Part shown: piece by piece, positions 45,812 to 54,473 of the stretch
Position numbering within the stretch: position 1 is the stretch's first letter
Layout: each line of letters begins with the position of its first letter
Assembly: GCF_021173085.1 (NCBI RefSeq)
Contig: NZ_CP076412.1
Span: forward strand, 1,612,001-1,676,000
Reading direction: 5' to 3'
DNA from: Ralstonia wenshanensis
Lineage (GTDB): Bacteria > Pseudomonadota > Gammaproteobacteria > Burkholderiales > Burkholderiaceae
DNA: 64,000 nucleotides
The notes under the pieces: generated by a model
Seen by the model: only the letters and a program-made list of their open reading frames with translations
The model's database searches: none
Told to the model about the DNA's origin: nothing
Made by a program: the position numbers and the translations under genes

Positions 45812-46783
45812 ATGTCCATGGTGATCAACAGCGCGCTGTATCGAAACGGCAAGCGCGAGCGTGACCTGTCCGTCGAGGCCATCAGCGACGTGCTGCACAC
45901 GCCGGGCTCGTTTGTCTGGCTGGGCCTGCATGAGCCCGACAACGCGATGCTCGACCTCGTGCAGGAGGAGTTCGGTCTGCACGATCTCGCCATTGAAGAC
46001 GCCCGCAACGCGCACCAGCGGCCCAAGTTGGAGGTCTACGGCGACGTGCTCTTCATCGTGCTGAACACCGCGCAGATGGAAAACGGCAACGTCGTCTTTG
46101 GTGAGACGCATCTCTTTGTCGGCAGGGATTTTCTCGTCTCGGTGCGGCACGGGCCGTCAGCGTCGTACTCGCCGGTGCGCGAGCGCTGCGAGCGCACGCC
46201 ACAACTGCTGGCCAAAGGCGCACCGTTTGCGTTGTATGCGGTGATGGACTTTGTGGTCGACAACTATCAGCCCGTGCTGGAACGCCTGCAGGAAGAGTTC
46301 GAGCACATCGAAAGCCAGATCTTTGGCGACACGTTCGACCGCGCAGCCATCGAGCGGCTCTATACGCTCAAGCGCCAGCTTCTGCGCCTGCGCAATGCTG
46401 CGCTGCCGGTGGAAGACATCGCCGGTCAGCTCGTGCGCCTGCACGAAGACGTGGTGCCCAAAGAGCTGCGCGCGTATTTTCGCGATATAGCCGATCATGC
46501 GCACCGCGCGGTGGGCGCACTCGACGTGATTCGCGAAATGCTGACCACGGCCATCTCCGTGAACGTGGCGCTGGTGTCAGTCACGCAGAACGACATTGTG
46601 AAGCGCCTGGCGGGGTGGGGCGCTATTCTGGCAATTCCGACCGTGGTGTTCAGCAACTACGGCATGAACTTCAAGGGCATGCCGGAGCTGGAGCATCCGG
46701 CGGGGTATCCCATCGTGCTGGCGTGCACGGCCACCGCTTGCGTGTGGCTGTATCGCAAGCTGCGCAAGTCGGGCTGGATCTAG
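45812..46783 (+). CDS. corA: CorA-family magnesium/cobalt channel
   Basis: 323-residue divalent-cation channel subunit, inner membrane pentamer. The large N-terminal cytoplasmic domain is followed by two C-terminal transmembrane helices; the signature YGMNFKGMPEL sits in the loop between them. GMN forms the selectivity filter. ATG at 45812 is chosen for its GGAGA site; an ATG 30 bp earlier overlaps the MarR stop. Probably a constitutive housekeeping transporter. Confidence 0.9.
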   Translation: MSMVINSALYRNGKRERDLSVEAISDVLHTPGSFVWLGLHEPDNAMLDLVQEEFGLHDLAIEDARNAHQRPKLEVYGDVLFIVLNTAQMENGNVVFGETHLFVGRDFLVSVRHGPSASYSPVRERCERTPQLLAKGAPFALYAVMDFVVDNYQPVLERLQEEFEHIESQIFGDTFDRAAIERLYTLKRQLLRLRNAALPVEDIAGQLVRLHEDVVPKELRAYFRDIADHAHRAVGALDVIREMLTTAISVNVALVSVTQNDIVKRLAGWGAILAIPTVVFSNYGMNFKGMPELEHPAGYPIVLACTATACVWLYRKLRKSGWI

Positions 46784-46793
46784 GAGACAAGAC

Positions 46794-47351
46794 ATGGCGC
46801 GCTGCTGCTGGGCGGGCGAAGACCCGCAGATGATCGCGTACCACGACACCGAGTGGGGCGTGCCCTCGCACGATGATCGCCACCTTTACGAGATGCTCAT
46901 TCTCGAAGGTGCGCAGGCCGGGCTGTCATGGCAGACCATTCTTCGCAAGCGGGCGCGGTACCAGGAGGTGTTCGAGGGGTTTGATGCGGCACGCGTGGCG
47001 CGCTTCACGCCAGCGCGCATCGAAAAGCTCCTCGCTGATCCGGGCATCGTGCGCAATCGCGCCAAGGTCGAGGGCGCCGTCATCAATGCGCGGAAGGTGC
47101 TGGAACTTCAGGAAGAAATGGGTTCGCTCGACGCATTCCTGTGGTCGTTTGTCGATGGCAAGACCATCGTCAACCGCTGGGACAGCTACCGCGACGCACC
47201 CGCTGCGACCGACGCTTCCAAGGCGATGAGCAAGGCGCTGGTCAAGCGCGGTTTCAAGTTTGTCGGCCCGACCATCTGCTACGCCTTCATGCAGGCCACC
47301 GGCATGGTCGATGACCACGAAGCCGGGTGCTTTCGCGCTGGGAAGGCATAA
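46794..47351 (+). CDS. tag: DNA-3-methyladenine glycosylase I
   Basis: 185-residue base-excision repair enzyme that removes 3-methyladenine. Characteristic: CCWAGEDPQMIAYHDTEWG at the N-terminus (zinc cysteine and histidine), GLSWQTILRKRARYQEVF, and C-terminal FVGPTICYAFMQATGMVDDHEAGC, which supplies the second zinc histidine and cysteine. Follows corA by 10 bp. Confidence 0.95.
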   Translation: MARCCWAGEDPQMIAYHDTEWGVPSHDDRHLYEMLILEGAQAGLSWQTILRKRARYQEVFEGFDAARVARFTPARIEKLLADPGIVRNRAKVEGAVINARKVLELQEEMGSLDAFLWSFVDGKTIVNRWDSYRDAPAATDASKAMSKALVKRGFKFVGPTICYAFMQATGMVDDHEAGCFRAGKA

Positions 47352-47425
47352 CGCTCAAGGGCGCTTCTTGATCCGGCGAATGTCCGTTATTCTCGCCAGT
47401 CCCAACATTGACGGAGTCGTTCTTC

Positions 47426-47971
47426 ATGTCGCTGAATTTTCTTGGCATTGCCGGCAGCCTGCGCCGCAAATCCACCAACCAAGGCCTGCTGCGTGCCGCG
47501 TCCGCCCGTCTGCCCGCCGGCGTTGAAATGGACCTGGCCGACCTGACCGATATTCCGTTCTACAACGCCGACATCACGGACAAGCCCGCTTCGGTGGTGC
47601 GCGTGCTCGAACAGATCGGGCGTGCCGATGCACTGGTGCTGGCCTGCCCTGAATACAACTACTCGCTGGCGCCGGCGCTGAAGAACATTCTGGACTGGGC
47701 CTCGCGCGAGCCCAACAATGCGCTGCTGGCAGGCAAGCCCGTCGCGATCCTGGGTGCGGGCGGCGGCATGGGCACGTCGCGCGCGCAGTACCACCTGCGT
47801 CAGGTGTGCGTGTATCTGGACCTGCATCCGCTGAACAAGCCGGAAGTGTTTGCCAATGCGTTTGCTGGCGGCTTCTCTGCTGATGGCGATCTCACAGACG
47901 AGCGCATCGCCGGCCTGATCACCGAGCAGATGCAGGCGCTGGCCAACTGGACGTTGAAGCACAAGGCTTGA
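47426..47971 (+). CDS. NADPH-dependent FMN reductase family protein (ChrR-like)
   Basis: 181-residue flavodoxin-fold FMN-dependent reductase. FMN phosphate-binding loop GIAGSLRRKSTNQGLL near residue 7, then CPEYNYSLAPALKNILDWASR, and GAGGGMGTSRAQYHLRQVCVYLDL. Relatives reduce quinones, chromate or azo dyes with NADPH. ATG at 47426 is chosen since the first strand starts at residue 3; a GGAG sequence lies 10-14 nt upstream. Convergent with the MFS gene after it. Confidence 0.88.
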   Translation: MSLNFLGIAGSLRRKSTNQGLLRAASARLPAGVEMDLADLTDIPFYNADITDKPASVVRVLEQIGRADALVLACPEYNYSLAPALKNILDWASREPNNALLAGKPVAILGAGGGMGTSRAQYHLRQVCVYLDLHPLNKPEVFANAFAGGFSADGDLTDERIAGLITEQMQALANWTLKHKA

Positions 47972-47993
47972 AAGAAGGCTTGCAGTAGATGAG

Positions 47994-49220
47994 TTACTCG
48001 CCGGCGTGCAGCGTGCGGTTGCGCCCGGCGAGCGAGCCCGCCACGAGCGAGGCCAGCGCAATCGCGCTGAACAGCCAGCCCATCACGGCCCAACTGCCCG
48101 TCAGATCGTGCAGCACGCCCATGAGATACGGCCCCGCAGCGGCCATGGTGTAGCCAATGCCCTGCGTCATGGCCGACAGGCTTGCCGCCACGCGCGCATC
48201 GGCCGAGCGCAGCACGATCAACGACAGCGCCACGCTGAAATTGCCGCCCTGGCCAAGGCCCAGCAACACCGCCCACCACCACAGCGTCGACAGCGGCGCG
48301 TACAGGCAGCCGATCAGGCCGGCCCAGCACATCAGCATCATCAGGAACACGGCGGGGCGTTGATCGCGCCCGAGCCGCGCCACGAACGGCCCGCCCAGCG
48401 CAGTGATGAGCTGCACAAGAATCGACACCGCCACCACCACGCCCGACTGCACGGCGGATAGCCCGCGGTCTTGCAGGATCACGGGCAGCCAGCCAAACAC
48501 GCAATACGCCAGAGACGATTGCAGCCCCATGTAGAACGTCACCTGCCAGGCGATCGGTTTGTCCCACAGCGACACACGCTGCAGCCGAGTAGCCGCGCCC
48601 TTGCCGTGCGCATGCCGCATGTGCGGCCACCAGCCGACAAAAGCCAGCAGCGCGGGCAGGGCCCAGAACGCCAGCGCGGGCTGCCAGCCGCCCAGCCACG
48701 CCGAAAGCGGCGCGCTTGCCCCTGCCGCCACCGCGGCACCAAAGCACAGCGCCATGGTGTAGACGCCGGTCATCAGGTCAGCCTGGCGGCCGAAGTCACG
48801 CTTGACGATGCCCGGCAACAGAATGCCCGTCACACCAATGCAGGCGCCCGCCGCCAGCGTCCCGATGAACAGAGGCGCAACGCCGCCTGCGCTGCGCAAG
48901 GCAATGCCAGCCGCCAGCGCAATGAGCAGGCCGCCCACGGCGCGTTCTGCACCAAAGCGCCGAGCCAACACCGCGGCTGCTGGCGCAAACAGGCCCAGGC
49001 ACAGCACGGGCAGCGTCGTCAGCAACCCTGCCGTGGCGCCCGACAGCCCCGTGCCGGCTGTCACTTGTTTCAACACCGGCGACAGGCTCGATAGCGCAGG
49101 CCGCAGGTTCACGCCCACCAGCACCAGCCCGACAACGAGCAGGATCAGCGCGCCGGGCGAACGGCGGTCTGCTGCGTCATGCGCGGCAGGAGAGGGCGAG
49201 GCGTATGGACGTTGGGACAT
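47994..49220 (-). CDS. CynX/NimT-type MFS transporter
   Basis: 408-residue 12-helix permease of the cyanate/nitroimidazole transporter subgroup. Features: LVGVNLRPALSSLSPVL in TM1, LPVLCLGLFAPAAAVLARRFGAER in the loop 2-3 region, FYMGLQSSLAYCVFGWLPVILQ and LGLGQGGNFSVALSLIVLRS. Start chosen at MSQRPYAS because the longer frame is polar and lies in the next gene's territory. Substrate not readable. Confidence 0.85.
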   Translation of the reverse strand: MSQRPYASPSPAAHDAADRRSPGALILLVVGLVLVGVNLRPALSSLSPVLKQVTAGTGLSGATAGLLTTLPVLCLGLFAPAAAVLARRFGAERAVGGLLIALAAGIALRSAGGVAPLFIGTLAAGACIGVTGILLPGIVKRDFGRQADLMTGVYTMALCFGAAVAAGASAPLSAWLGGWQPALAFWALPALLAFVGWWPHMRHAHGKGAATRLQRVSLWDKPIAWQVTFYMGLQSSLAYCVFGWLPVILQDRGLSAVQSGVVVAVSILVQLITALGGPFVARLGRDQRPAVFLMMLMCWAGLIGCLYAPLSTLWWWAVLLGLGQGGNFSVALSLIVLRSADARVAASLSAMTQGIGYTMAAAGPYLMGVLHDLTGSWAVMGWLFSAIALASLVAGSLAGRNRTLHAGE

Positions 49221-49311
49221 GGCAGAACAGGCGTGCGGGCAAGCTGACGATTGTAGGGTGCGCGCCGGATTGGTGCATGCGCGCAGTCCAATGCCAATGA
49301 TGCCGACGACG

Positions 49312-50193
49312 CTATTCAGCAGCGCTGAGTCGCGTAGCGAGGTCGGCCAGCACGTCTGCGGAAGGTGCGCCGCGCTCGGCGGCCAATGCCAGTGCACGCC
49401 TTGTGAGTGCGGTGTACAGCGCGGCGTGATCGGTGCCCAGTGCTTCCAGCGCTTGCAGATGTTTGTCGATGACGCCGCCGTCTCCGCGCGAGACCGGGCC
49501 CGCCAATGCGCCCGCCAGGCCACGTGCGCGTGCCGCGGCCAGCGTGCCGTCCACCAGCGGCCACATGGCAGCCACGGCCGCATCTCGGTCGATGCCCGCG
49601 GCCTCCCACAACGTGGCGGCTTCATGGAGTGCGCACAGCAGGAAGCTGGCGGCGTAATTGGCACCGGCGTGATACAGGGCACGTTGCCCGGCACGCACCT
49701 TCAACGGTGTGCAGCCGAGCCGCAGTGCAAAGCTGGCGAGCGCCGCATCGTGCGGCGCATCGGCATCAATGGCGATGGACGCCCCGCCCAGACGTTCGGC
49801 ATCGTCCGGCAAACCGGCAAACAGAAACAGCGGGTGAAAGCTGGCGGTATCCGCGCCGGCTTGGCGGGCGGCATCCAGCAAGTCGCGCTCGCCGGCGCCG
49901 CTGCAGTGGAGCACGAGTTGGCCGGGTCGCCAGCGCACGTTGCCCACCACGTCCGGAATGGCGTCATCCGGCACGGTCACGAACACCCAATCGGCGGCAT
50001 CCGCCACGCCTTGCGGGTCGACCGCCTTGGCCCCGGTGGCTTGCGCGAGCCACGCGGCGGGTGAGCTTGAGCGGTTGGCAACCGCCACGGTGCGTACACC
50101 TGCGCTGTGCGCCCGAGTGGCCAATGCCCGCGCCAGCCGCCCTGCGCCGATCCAGCCCACGGAGACTGGCGTTTCGATTGCAAAAGACGTCAT
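49312..50193 (-). CDS. Rossmann-fold/DUF2520 domain oxidoreductase
   Basis: 293-residue protein. N-terminal NAD(P)-binding fold: VGWIGAGRLARALATRAH, TVPDDAIPDVVG, LVLHCSGAGERDLL. C-terminal DUF2520 helical domain: HPLFLFAG, ALYHAGANYAASFLLCALHEAATL and GPVSRGDGGVI. Resembles pyrroline-5-carboxylate or 6-phosphogluconate dehydrogenase-type folds, but its reaction is unknown. Divergent from the EamA-type exporter to its right. Confidence 0.87.
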   Translation of the reverse strand: MTSFAIETPVSVGWIGAGRLARALATRAHSAGVRTVAVANRSSSPAAWLAQATGAKAVDPQGVADAADWVFVTVPDDAIPDVVGNVRWRPGQLVLHCSGAGERDLLDAARQAGADTASFHPLFLFAGLPDDAERLGGASIAIDADAPHDAALASFALRLGCTPLKVRAGQRALYHAGANYAASFLLCALHEAATLWEAAGIDRDAAVAAMWPLVDGTLAAARARGLAGALAGPVSRGDGGVIDKHLQALEALGTDHAALYTALTRRALALAAERGAPSADVLADLATRLSAAE

Positions 50194-50351
50194 GGCAAAC
50201 CTCGATTTTTCATGGTCCGCATCTTATAGCGAAGCCACTTCTGTAAGCCGCGTTGCGCCAATCAGGCGGTGGGGCGGTACGGCCGGTAAACTGCACGCCT
50301 TTGCCGGCAGCGTTGGGCCGGGCGTGAACAATCGGTTTTCTTCAGGCGGAC

Positions 50352-51293
50352 ATGTCAGTGCAGGCAGGCGTTATGCAAAGCAAAAGTCGGGCAACCCTCA
50401 TCGGGCTTATTGCGGTGCTGTTATGGAGTTCGATCATCGGGTTGATCCGGGGCGTGAGCCAGCATCTGGGGGCCGTAGGTGGCGCTGCCATGATCTATAC
50501 CGTCGCGTCGGTGCTGTTGGTATTGACCGTTGGCTTCAATAACTTGAAGACGTTTCCGCGGCGGTATCTGCTGTGGGGCAGCCTCTTGTTCGTGTCGTAC
50601 GAGCTGTGCCTCTCGCTATCGATCGGCTATGCCAACAGCGGGCGGCAGGCGATCGAGGTCGGAATGGTCAATTACCTGTGGCCGACGTTCACGATGCTGT
50701 CGGCCATTGCCTTCAACAAACAGCGGGCGAATGCGCTGATCGTGCCGGGTGTCCTGATTTCCATCCTCGGGATTTGCTTCGTGCTTGGCGGTGATCAAGG
50801 CCTCGATATCGCCGGCATGGCCGAGAACGTCAAGGACAACCCGCTCAGTTACGGATTGGCGTTCACGGGCGCGGTGATCTGGGCGGCGTATTGCACGGTC
50901 ACCAGCCGCATCGCCGAGGGCAAGAACGGCGCAACGCTGTTTTTCATCCTGACGGCGCTGGCCCTGTGGATCAAGTTTCTTGCCACCGGCGGCGGGCCGA
51001 TGCACTTCAGCGTGTCGGCGCTGGTCTACCTTGCGTTGGCCGCCTCAGCAATGGGCTTCGGCTACGCCGCCTGGAACGTCGGCATCCTGCACGGCAATGT
51101 CACGGTGCTGGCTGGCGCGTCGTATTTCATCCCCGTGTTTTCTGCTGCCCTGGCGGCGGCCCTGTTGCATGCCCCGCTGTCGTTTGCATTCTGGAAGGGC
51201 GCATCGATGGTGGTTGCAGGGTCGATCCTGTGCTGGCTGGCTACGCGCGGTGGTCGTGCAAAGACGTTGTCTTCGTCCAAGTCTTCCGCCTGA
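50352..51293 (+). CDS. EamA-family exporter, YddG-like
   Basis: 313-residue transporter with about 10 helices of the drug/metabolite superfamily (two EamA repeats). Matches the YddG type, an aromatic amino acid exporter: KSRATLIGLIAVLLWSSIIGLIRGVSQ, NSGRQAIEVGMVNYLWPTFTMLSAI and AMGFGYAAWNVGILHGNVTVLAGASYFIPVFSA. An alternative start is MQSKSRAT seven codons later; neither has a good ribosome site. Export of aromatic amino acids is inferred from the family. Confidence 0.87.
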   Translation: MSVQAGVMQSKSRATLIGLIAVLLWSSIIGLIRGVSQHLGAVGGAAMIYTVASVLLVLTVGFNNLKTFPRRYLLWGSLLFVSYELCLSLSIGYANSGRQAIEVGMVNYLWPTFTMLSAIAFNKQRANALIVPGVLISILGICFVLGGDQGLDIAGMAENVKDNPLSYGLAFTGAVIWAAYCTVTSRIAEGKNGATLFFILTALALWIKFLATGGGPMHFSVSALVYLALAASAMGFGYAAWNVGILHGNVTVLAGASYFIPVFSAALAAALLHAPLSFAFWKGASMVVAGSILCWLATRGGRAKTLSSSKSSA

Positions 51294-51467
51294 CGTAAGA
51301 ACGGGGCACACGGGGACCTCCGCCGTTTCCGCAAATTCGCAATTAACCGCCAGGAATTCGAGAAAACCGTACATAGAGCCAGCACGGGAACGGGGCGTGC
51401 TAGATGCCGGGTAAGCCGCTGCGCCAAGACGGAACGGCGGCATACCAACACAGAAACAGGAGGCATC

Positions 51468-51623
51468 ATGTTGAGCACCATTCTCATCATCGTTCTCATC
51501 TTGCTGCTGATCGGCGCGCTGCCGTCGTGGCCGTACAGCCGAGGTTGGGGCTACGGGCCGACGGGCGGGCTCGGGCTGATCGTGGTGATCGTCGTCATTC
51601 TTGTGCTACTGGGCTATATCTGA
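51468..51623 (+). CDS. DUF3309 small membrane protein
   Basis: A 51-residue hydrophobic protein: MLSTILIIVLILLLIGALP, SWPYSRGWGYGPTGG, and a second hydrophobic stretch ending LLGYI. This glycine/tryptophan-hairpin layout matches DUF3309. Function unknown. The start has a perfect AGGAGG 5 nt upstream. Too short for many gene callers. Confidence 0.85.
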   Translation: MLSTILIIVLILLLIGALPSWPYSRGWGYGPTGGLGLIVVIVVILVLLGYI

Positions 51624-51768
51624 CGCCACGCGTCGATGCCGATGCGCGCATGCTTCTGAGCATCGCCTGACCGCTTGCCGAGGGTTGGCTGAGCACCATA
51701 GCGGGGCGAGTGTCTTGCAGGCGCTTGACTGGGCATAATCCCAGCTGCGTTCCCGAAGGACACTTCCC

Positions 51769-53328
51769 ATGAAGACAGGTCGACACGCCGTTAGCCGCGC
51801 GCCCGGCGGTCGTGCCCGATTCGCTTCGCTGATGCTGGCGCTGGTGCTGGCCGGCTGCGCGGTCGGGCCCGATTACCACATGCCGCCCCTGAGCGGCACT
51901 GAAGCCCCGCAAGCCTGGCACGCCACGCTGCCGCACCACGGCAGCCGCATGGCGCTGGCGCACTGGTGGGAGCAGTTTCACGACCCCGTGCTGACACAAC
52001 TGGTGGAGCAGGCAGACGCGAGCAGCCCGACGATCGCGCAGGCGGTCGGCCGCGTGCGCGAAGCGCGTGCGAGCGTTTCCACAAGCCAGGCGGCGCTGTT
52101 GCCGCAGCTGAAAGGCTCAGGCTCCGCCACTCGGCAGGGCGGGTTTGGCGGCAGCCAGTTTGCCGGCGGTGCAGGTGGGCTGTCTGCCGGGGCGCTGAGC
52201 CCCACGCTGGGCCTGGGTACGATCACCACCTTGGCGGCACAGGCCGACGCGTCGTGGGAGATCGATCTCTTTGGCGGCAAACGCCGCAGCCTGGAAGGTG
52301 CCGATGCGCGCCTGACCGCCAGCGAAGCCGATTGGCATGACGCGCGCGTGTCGCTCGCCGCCGAGGTTGCCAATGCCTACTTGCAGCAACGCGAGTGTGA
52401 GGCGCTGGTCAACATCGGCGCGGCAACACTGTCATCCCGGCAGGAAACGCTGCAACTGACCGAACGTAAATTCCGCGCGGGCTTTGTCGCACCGGCTGAT
52501 TTTGCGCAAGCGCAAGGCACGGTGGGGGATGCCGTCAATGCGCTGGAAGGCCAGCGTGCGCAATGTGCGCAGGGCATCGACAAGCTCGTCACGCTCACCG
52601 GCATTGACCACGATGCGCTGAACGGCCTGCTTTCCAAGGCCAGTGCGCAGATTCCGGCACCGCCCGATGCCGGCGTGCCCGACGTGCCGGCGCAGGTGCT
52701 GTCGCAACGGCCGGACGTGTCGTCGGCCGAGCGCGCGGTGGCGGGGGCAAGCGCCGATATCGGTGTGGCGGTGGCGAGCCGGTTGCCGTCGATCACGCTG
52801 GCGGGTTCCATCGGCATCAATTCGTACCGCCTTGGCGGGCAATCTTTGACGACCAAGTCCTGGTCGTTCGGGCCGTCGGTGTCGTTGCCGATCTTTGACG
52901 GCGGCTCGGGTGCGGCGCGCGTGGAAACAGCGCGCGCCCGTTATGACCAGGCGCTGGCCAGCTATCGCAGCAAGGTGCGCCAAGCGGTGCAGGAAGTGGA
53001 AGACGCGCTGGTGCGCCTGGACGCGTCGGACCGCCGTGTCGACGCAGCCACGATGGCCGACGCCCAATATGCCAAGGTGCTGGAAGCGTCCAACGCCCGC
53101 TATCGTCTGGGGGCTGGCAGCCTGCTGCAGTTGGAAGACGTGCGGCGCACGGCGTTGCAGGCTTCGCAGTCCTTGGCAACCGTCAAGCTCGAACGCGCGC
53201 AGGCCTGGGTGGCGCTGTACAAGGCCGTCGGCGGCGGCTGGCGCGACGATGCGCCCAATCCTCATCCCGATAACAAGACCACTGCGCCGACCGCACAGGG
53301 CCGCGCGCATACCGGAAGTGCTTCATGA
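51769..53328 (+). CDS. RND efflux outer-membrane channel lipoprotein (NodT/OprM family)
   Basis: 519-residue TolC-fold outer-membrane factor. Signal peptide with lipobox VLAGCAVGPDYHMP, where GCAVGPDY is characteristic of the NodT family. Two similar halves of coiled-coil/beta repeats: WWEQFHDPVLTQLVEQA early and YRSKVRQAVQEVEDALVRL late, plus SRLPSITLAGSIGINSYRLGG. It starts a three-gene efflux operon, overlapping the adaptor gene by ATGA. Extrusion substrates unknown; no regulator is adjacent. Confidence 0.93.
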   Translation: MKTGRHAVSRAPGGRARFASLMLALVLAGCAVGPDYHMPPLSGTEAPQAWHATLPHHGSRMALAHWWEQFHDPVLTQLVEQADASSPTIAQAVGRVREARASVSTSQAALLPQLKGSGSATRQGGFGGSQFAGGAGGLSAGALSPTLGLGTITTLAAQADASWEIDLFGGKRRSLEGADARLTASEADWHDARVSLAAEVANAYLQQRECEALVNIGAATLSSRQETLQLTERKFRAGFVAPADFAQAQGTVGDAVNALEGQRAQCAQGIDKLVTLTGIDHDALNGLLSKASAQIPAPPDAGVPDVPAQVLSQRPDVSSAERAVAGASADIGVAVASRLPSITLAGSIGINSYRLGGQSLTTKSWSFGPSVSLPIFDGGSGAARVETARARYDQALASYRSKVRQAVQEVEDALVRLDASDRRVDAATMADAQYAKVLEASNARYRLGAGSLLQLEDVRRTALQASQSLATVKLERAQAWVALYKAVGGGWRDDAPNPHPDNKTTAPTAQGRAHTGSAS

Positions 53329-54473
53329 CAGGACAACGAGTTTGGATGGCCGCGCTGGCGGTGGTGCTGGCCGGCGCGCTGGCGGCGTGCGGCAAATCTG
53401 CTGAGAGCAAGAACAAGGAACAGCCGCCTGCCAAGCCGGCGCTTGCCGTCAACGTTGCGCATCTGGCACAGCACCTGTGGCCCCGCGCTGCCACGGCCAG
53501 CGGTGCCGTGCAGCCGTGGCAGGAAGCCAGCATTGGCGCCGAGGTGAACGGGTTGAAGCTGGCGGAAGTGCTCGTCAATGTGGGCGATGTGGTCAAGCAA
53601 GGCCAACTGCTTGCACGACTGTCGGATGAGACCGTGCGCGCCGATGTGGCCGCCCAACGCGCCAGCCTGGCCGAAGCCGAGGCCTCGGCCGCGCAGGCGG
53701 CCGGCGAGGCCCACCGCGCGCATGAACTCGACAAGAGCGGTGCGATCAGCCAACAGGATCTGATCCAGTACGACACGCAGGCCAAGACGGCGGCTGCCAA
53801 GCTGGCCGCAGCACGCGCGCAGTTCGAGAGCCAGCAATTGCGCTTGCGCTACACGCGTGTGGTCGCGCCGGATGACGGTGTGATCAGCGCACGCACCGCT
53901 ACCGTGGGCGCTGTGGTGTCGTCCGGCACCGAACTCTTCAAGCTCATCCGCAAGAACCGCCTGGAATGGCGCGCCGAAATGCATGGCGACGTTCTGCCCC
54001 GCATCCAGCCGGGACAGGCCGCACGCCTGCGCCGCATGGATGGCGGCGTGGTGAACGGCCGCGTGCGCCAGATCGCCCCCACGGTCGACGCCAACACACG
54101 CAATGGTCTCGTCTATGTCGACCTGCCGCCGGAAGCAGCAGTCTCGGGCGTAAAAGCGGGCATGTATCTCTCGGGCGATGTGCTGCTGGGCGATGCGCCC
54201 GCCGCGACATTGCCGGAGACCGCCGTGTTCTCGCGCGATGGCTACGACTACGTGATGGTGATCGGCCAGCAAGGCCGCGTGCGTCAGACCAAGGTGACGG
54301 TTGGCCGCCGCCAGGACGGGAAAGTTGAAATCGTGCAAGGCATCGGCGCGAATGACGGCGTGGTCGCCGCAGGGGCAGCATTCCTGAGCGATGGCGATGT
54401 GGTGCGTGTGGCCGCCGCCGGTGCAGCCGCCGCGCCCGCCGCATCGTCGCCCGCAGCCGGAGCCAAGCCATGA
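53325..54473 (+). CDS. RND efflux periplasmic adaptor (membrane fusion) lipoprotein
   Basis: 382-residue adaptor linking the inner-membrane pump to the outer channel. Lipobox ALAACGKS at about 24, barrel-sandwich AVQPWQEASIGAEVNGLKLAEVLVNVGDVVKQGQLLARL, a helical hairpin of about 70 residues, then LRYTRVVAPDDGVISARTATVG and a beta-barrel domain. Overlaps both neighbours by 4 bp, showing co-translation of the three parts. Confidence 0.93.
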   Translation: MTGQRVWMAALAVVLAGALAACGKSAESKNKEQPPAKPALAVNVAHLAQHLWPRAATASGAVQPWQEASIGAEVNGLKLAEVLVNVGDVVKQGQLLARLSDETVRADVAAQRASLAEAEASAAQAAGEAHRAHELDKSGAISQQDLIQYDTQAKTAAAKLAAARAQFESQQLRLRYTRVVAPDDGVISARTATVGAVVSSGTELFKLIRKNRLEWRAEMHGDVLPRIQPGQAARLRRMDGGVVNGRVRQIAPTVDANTRNGLVYVDLPPEAAVSGVKAGMYLSGDVLLGDAPAATLPETAVFSRDGYDYVMVIGQQGRVRQTKVTVGRRQDGKVEIVQGIGANDGVVAAGAAFLSDGDVVRVAAAGAAAAPAASSPAAGAKP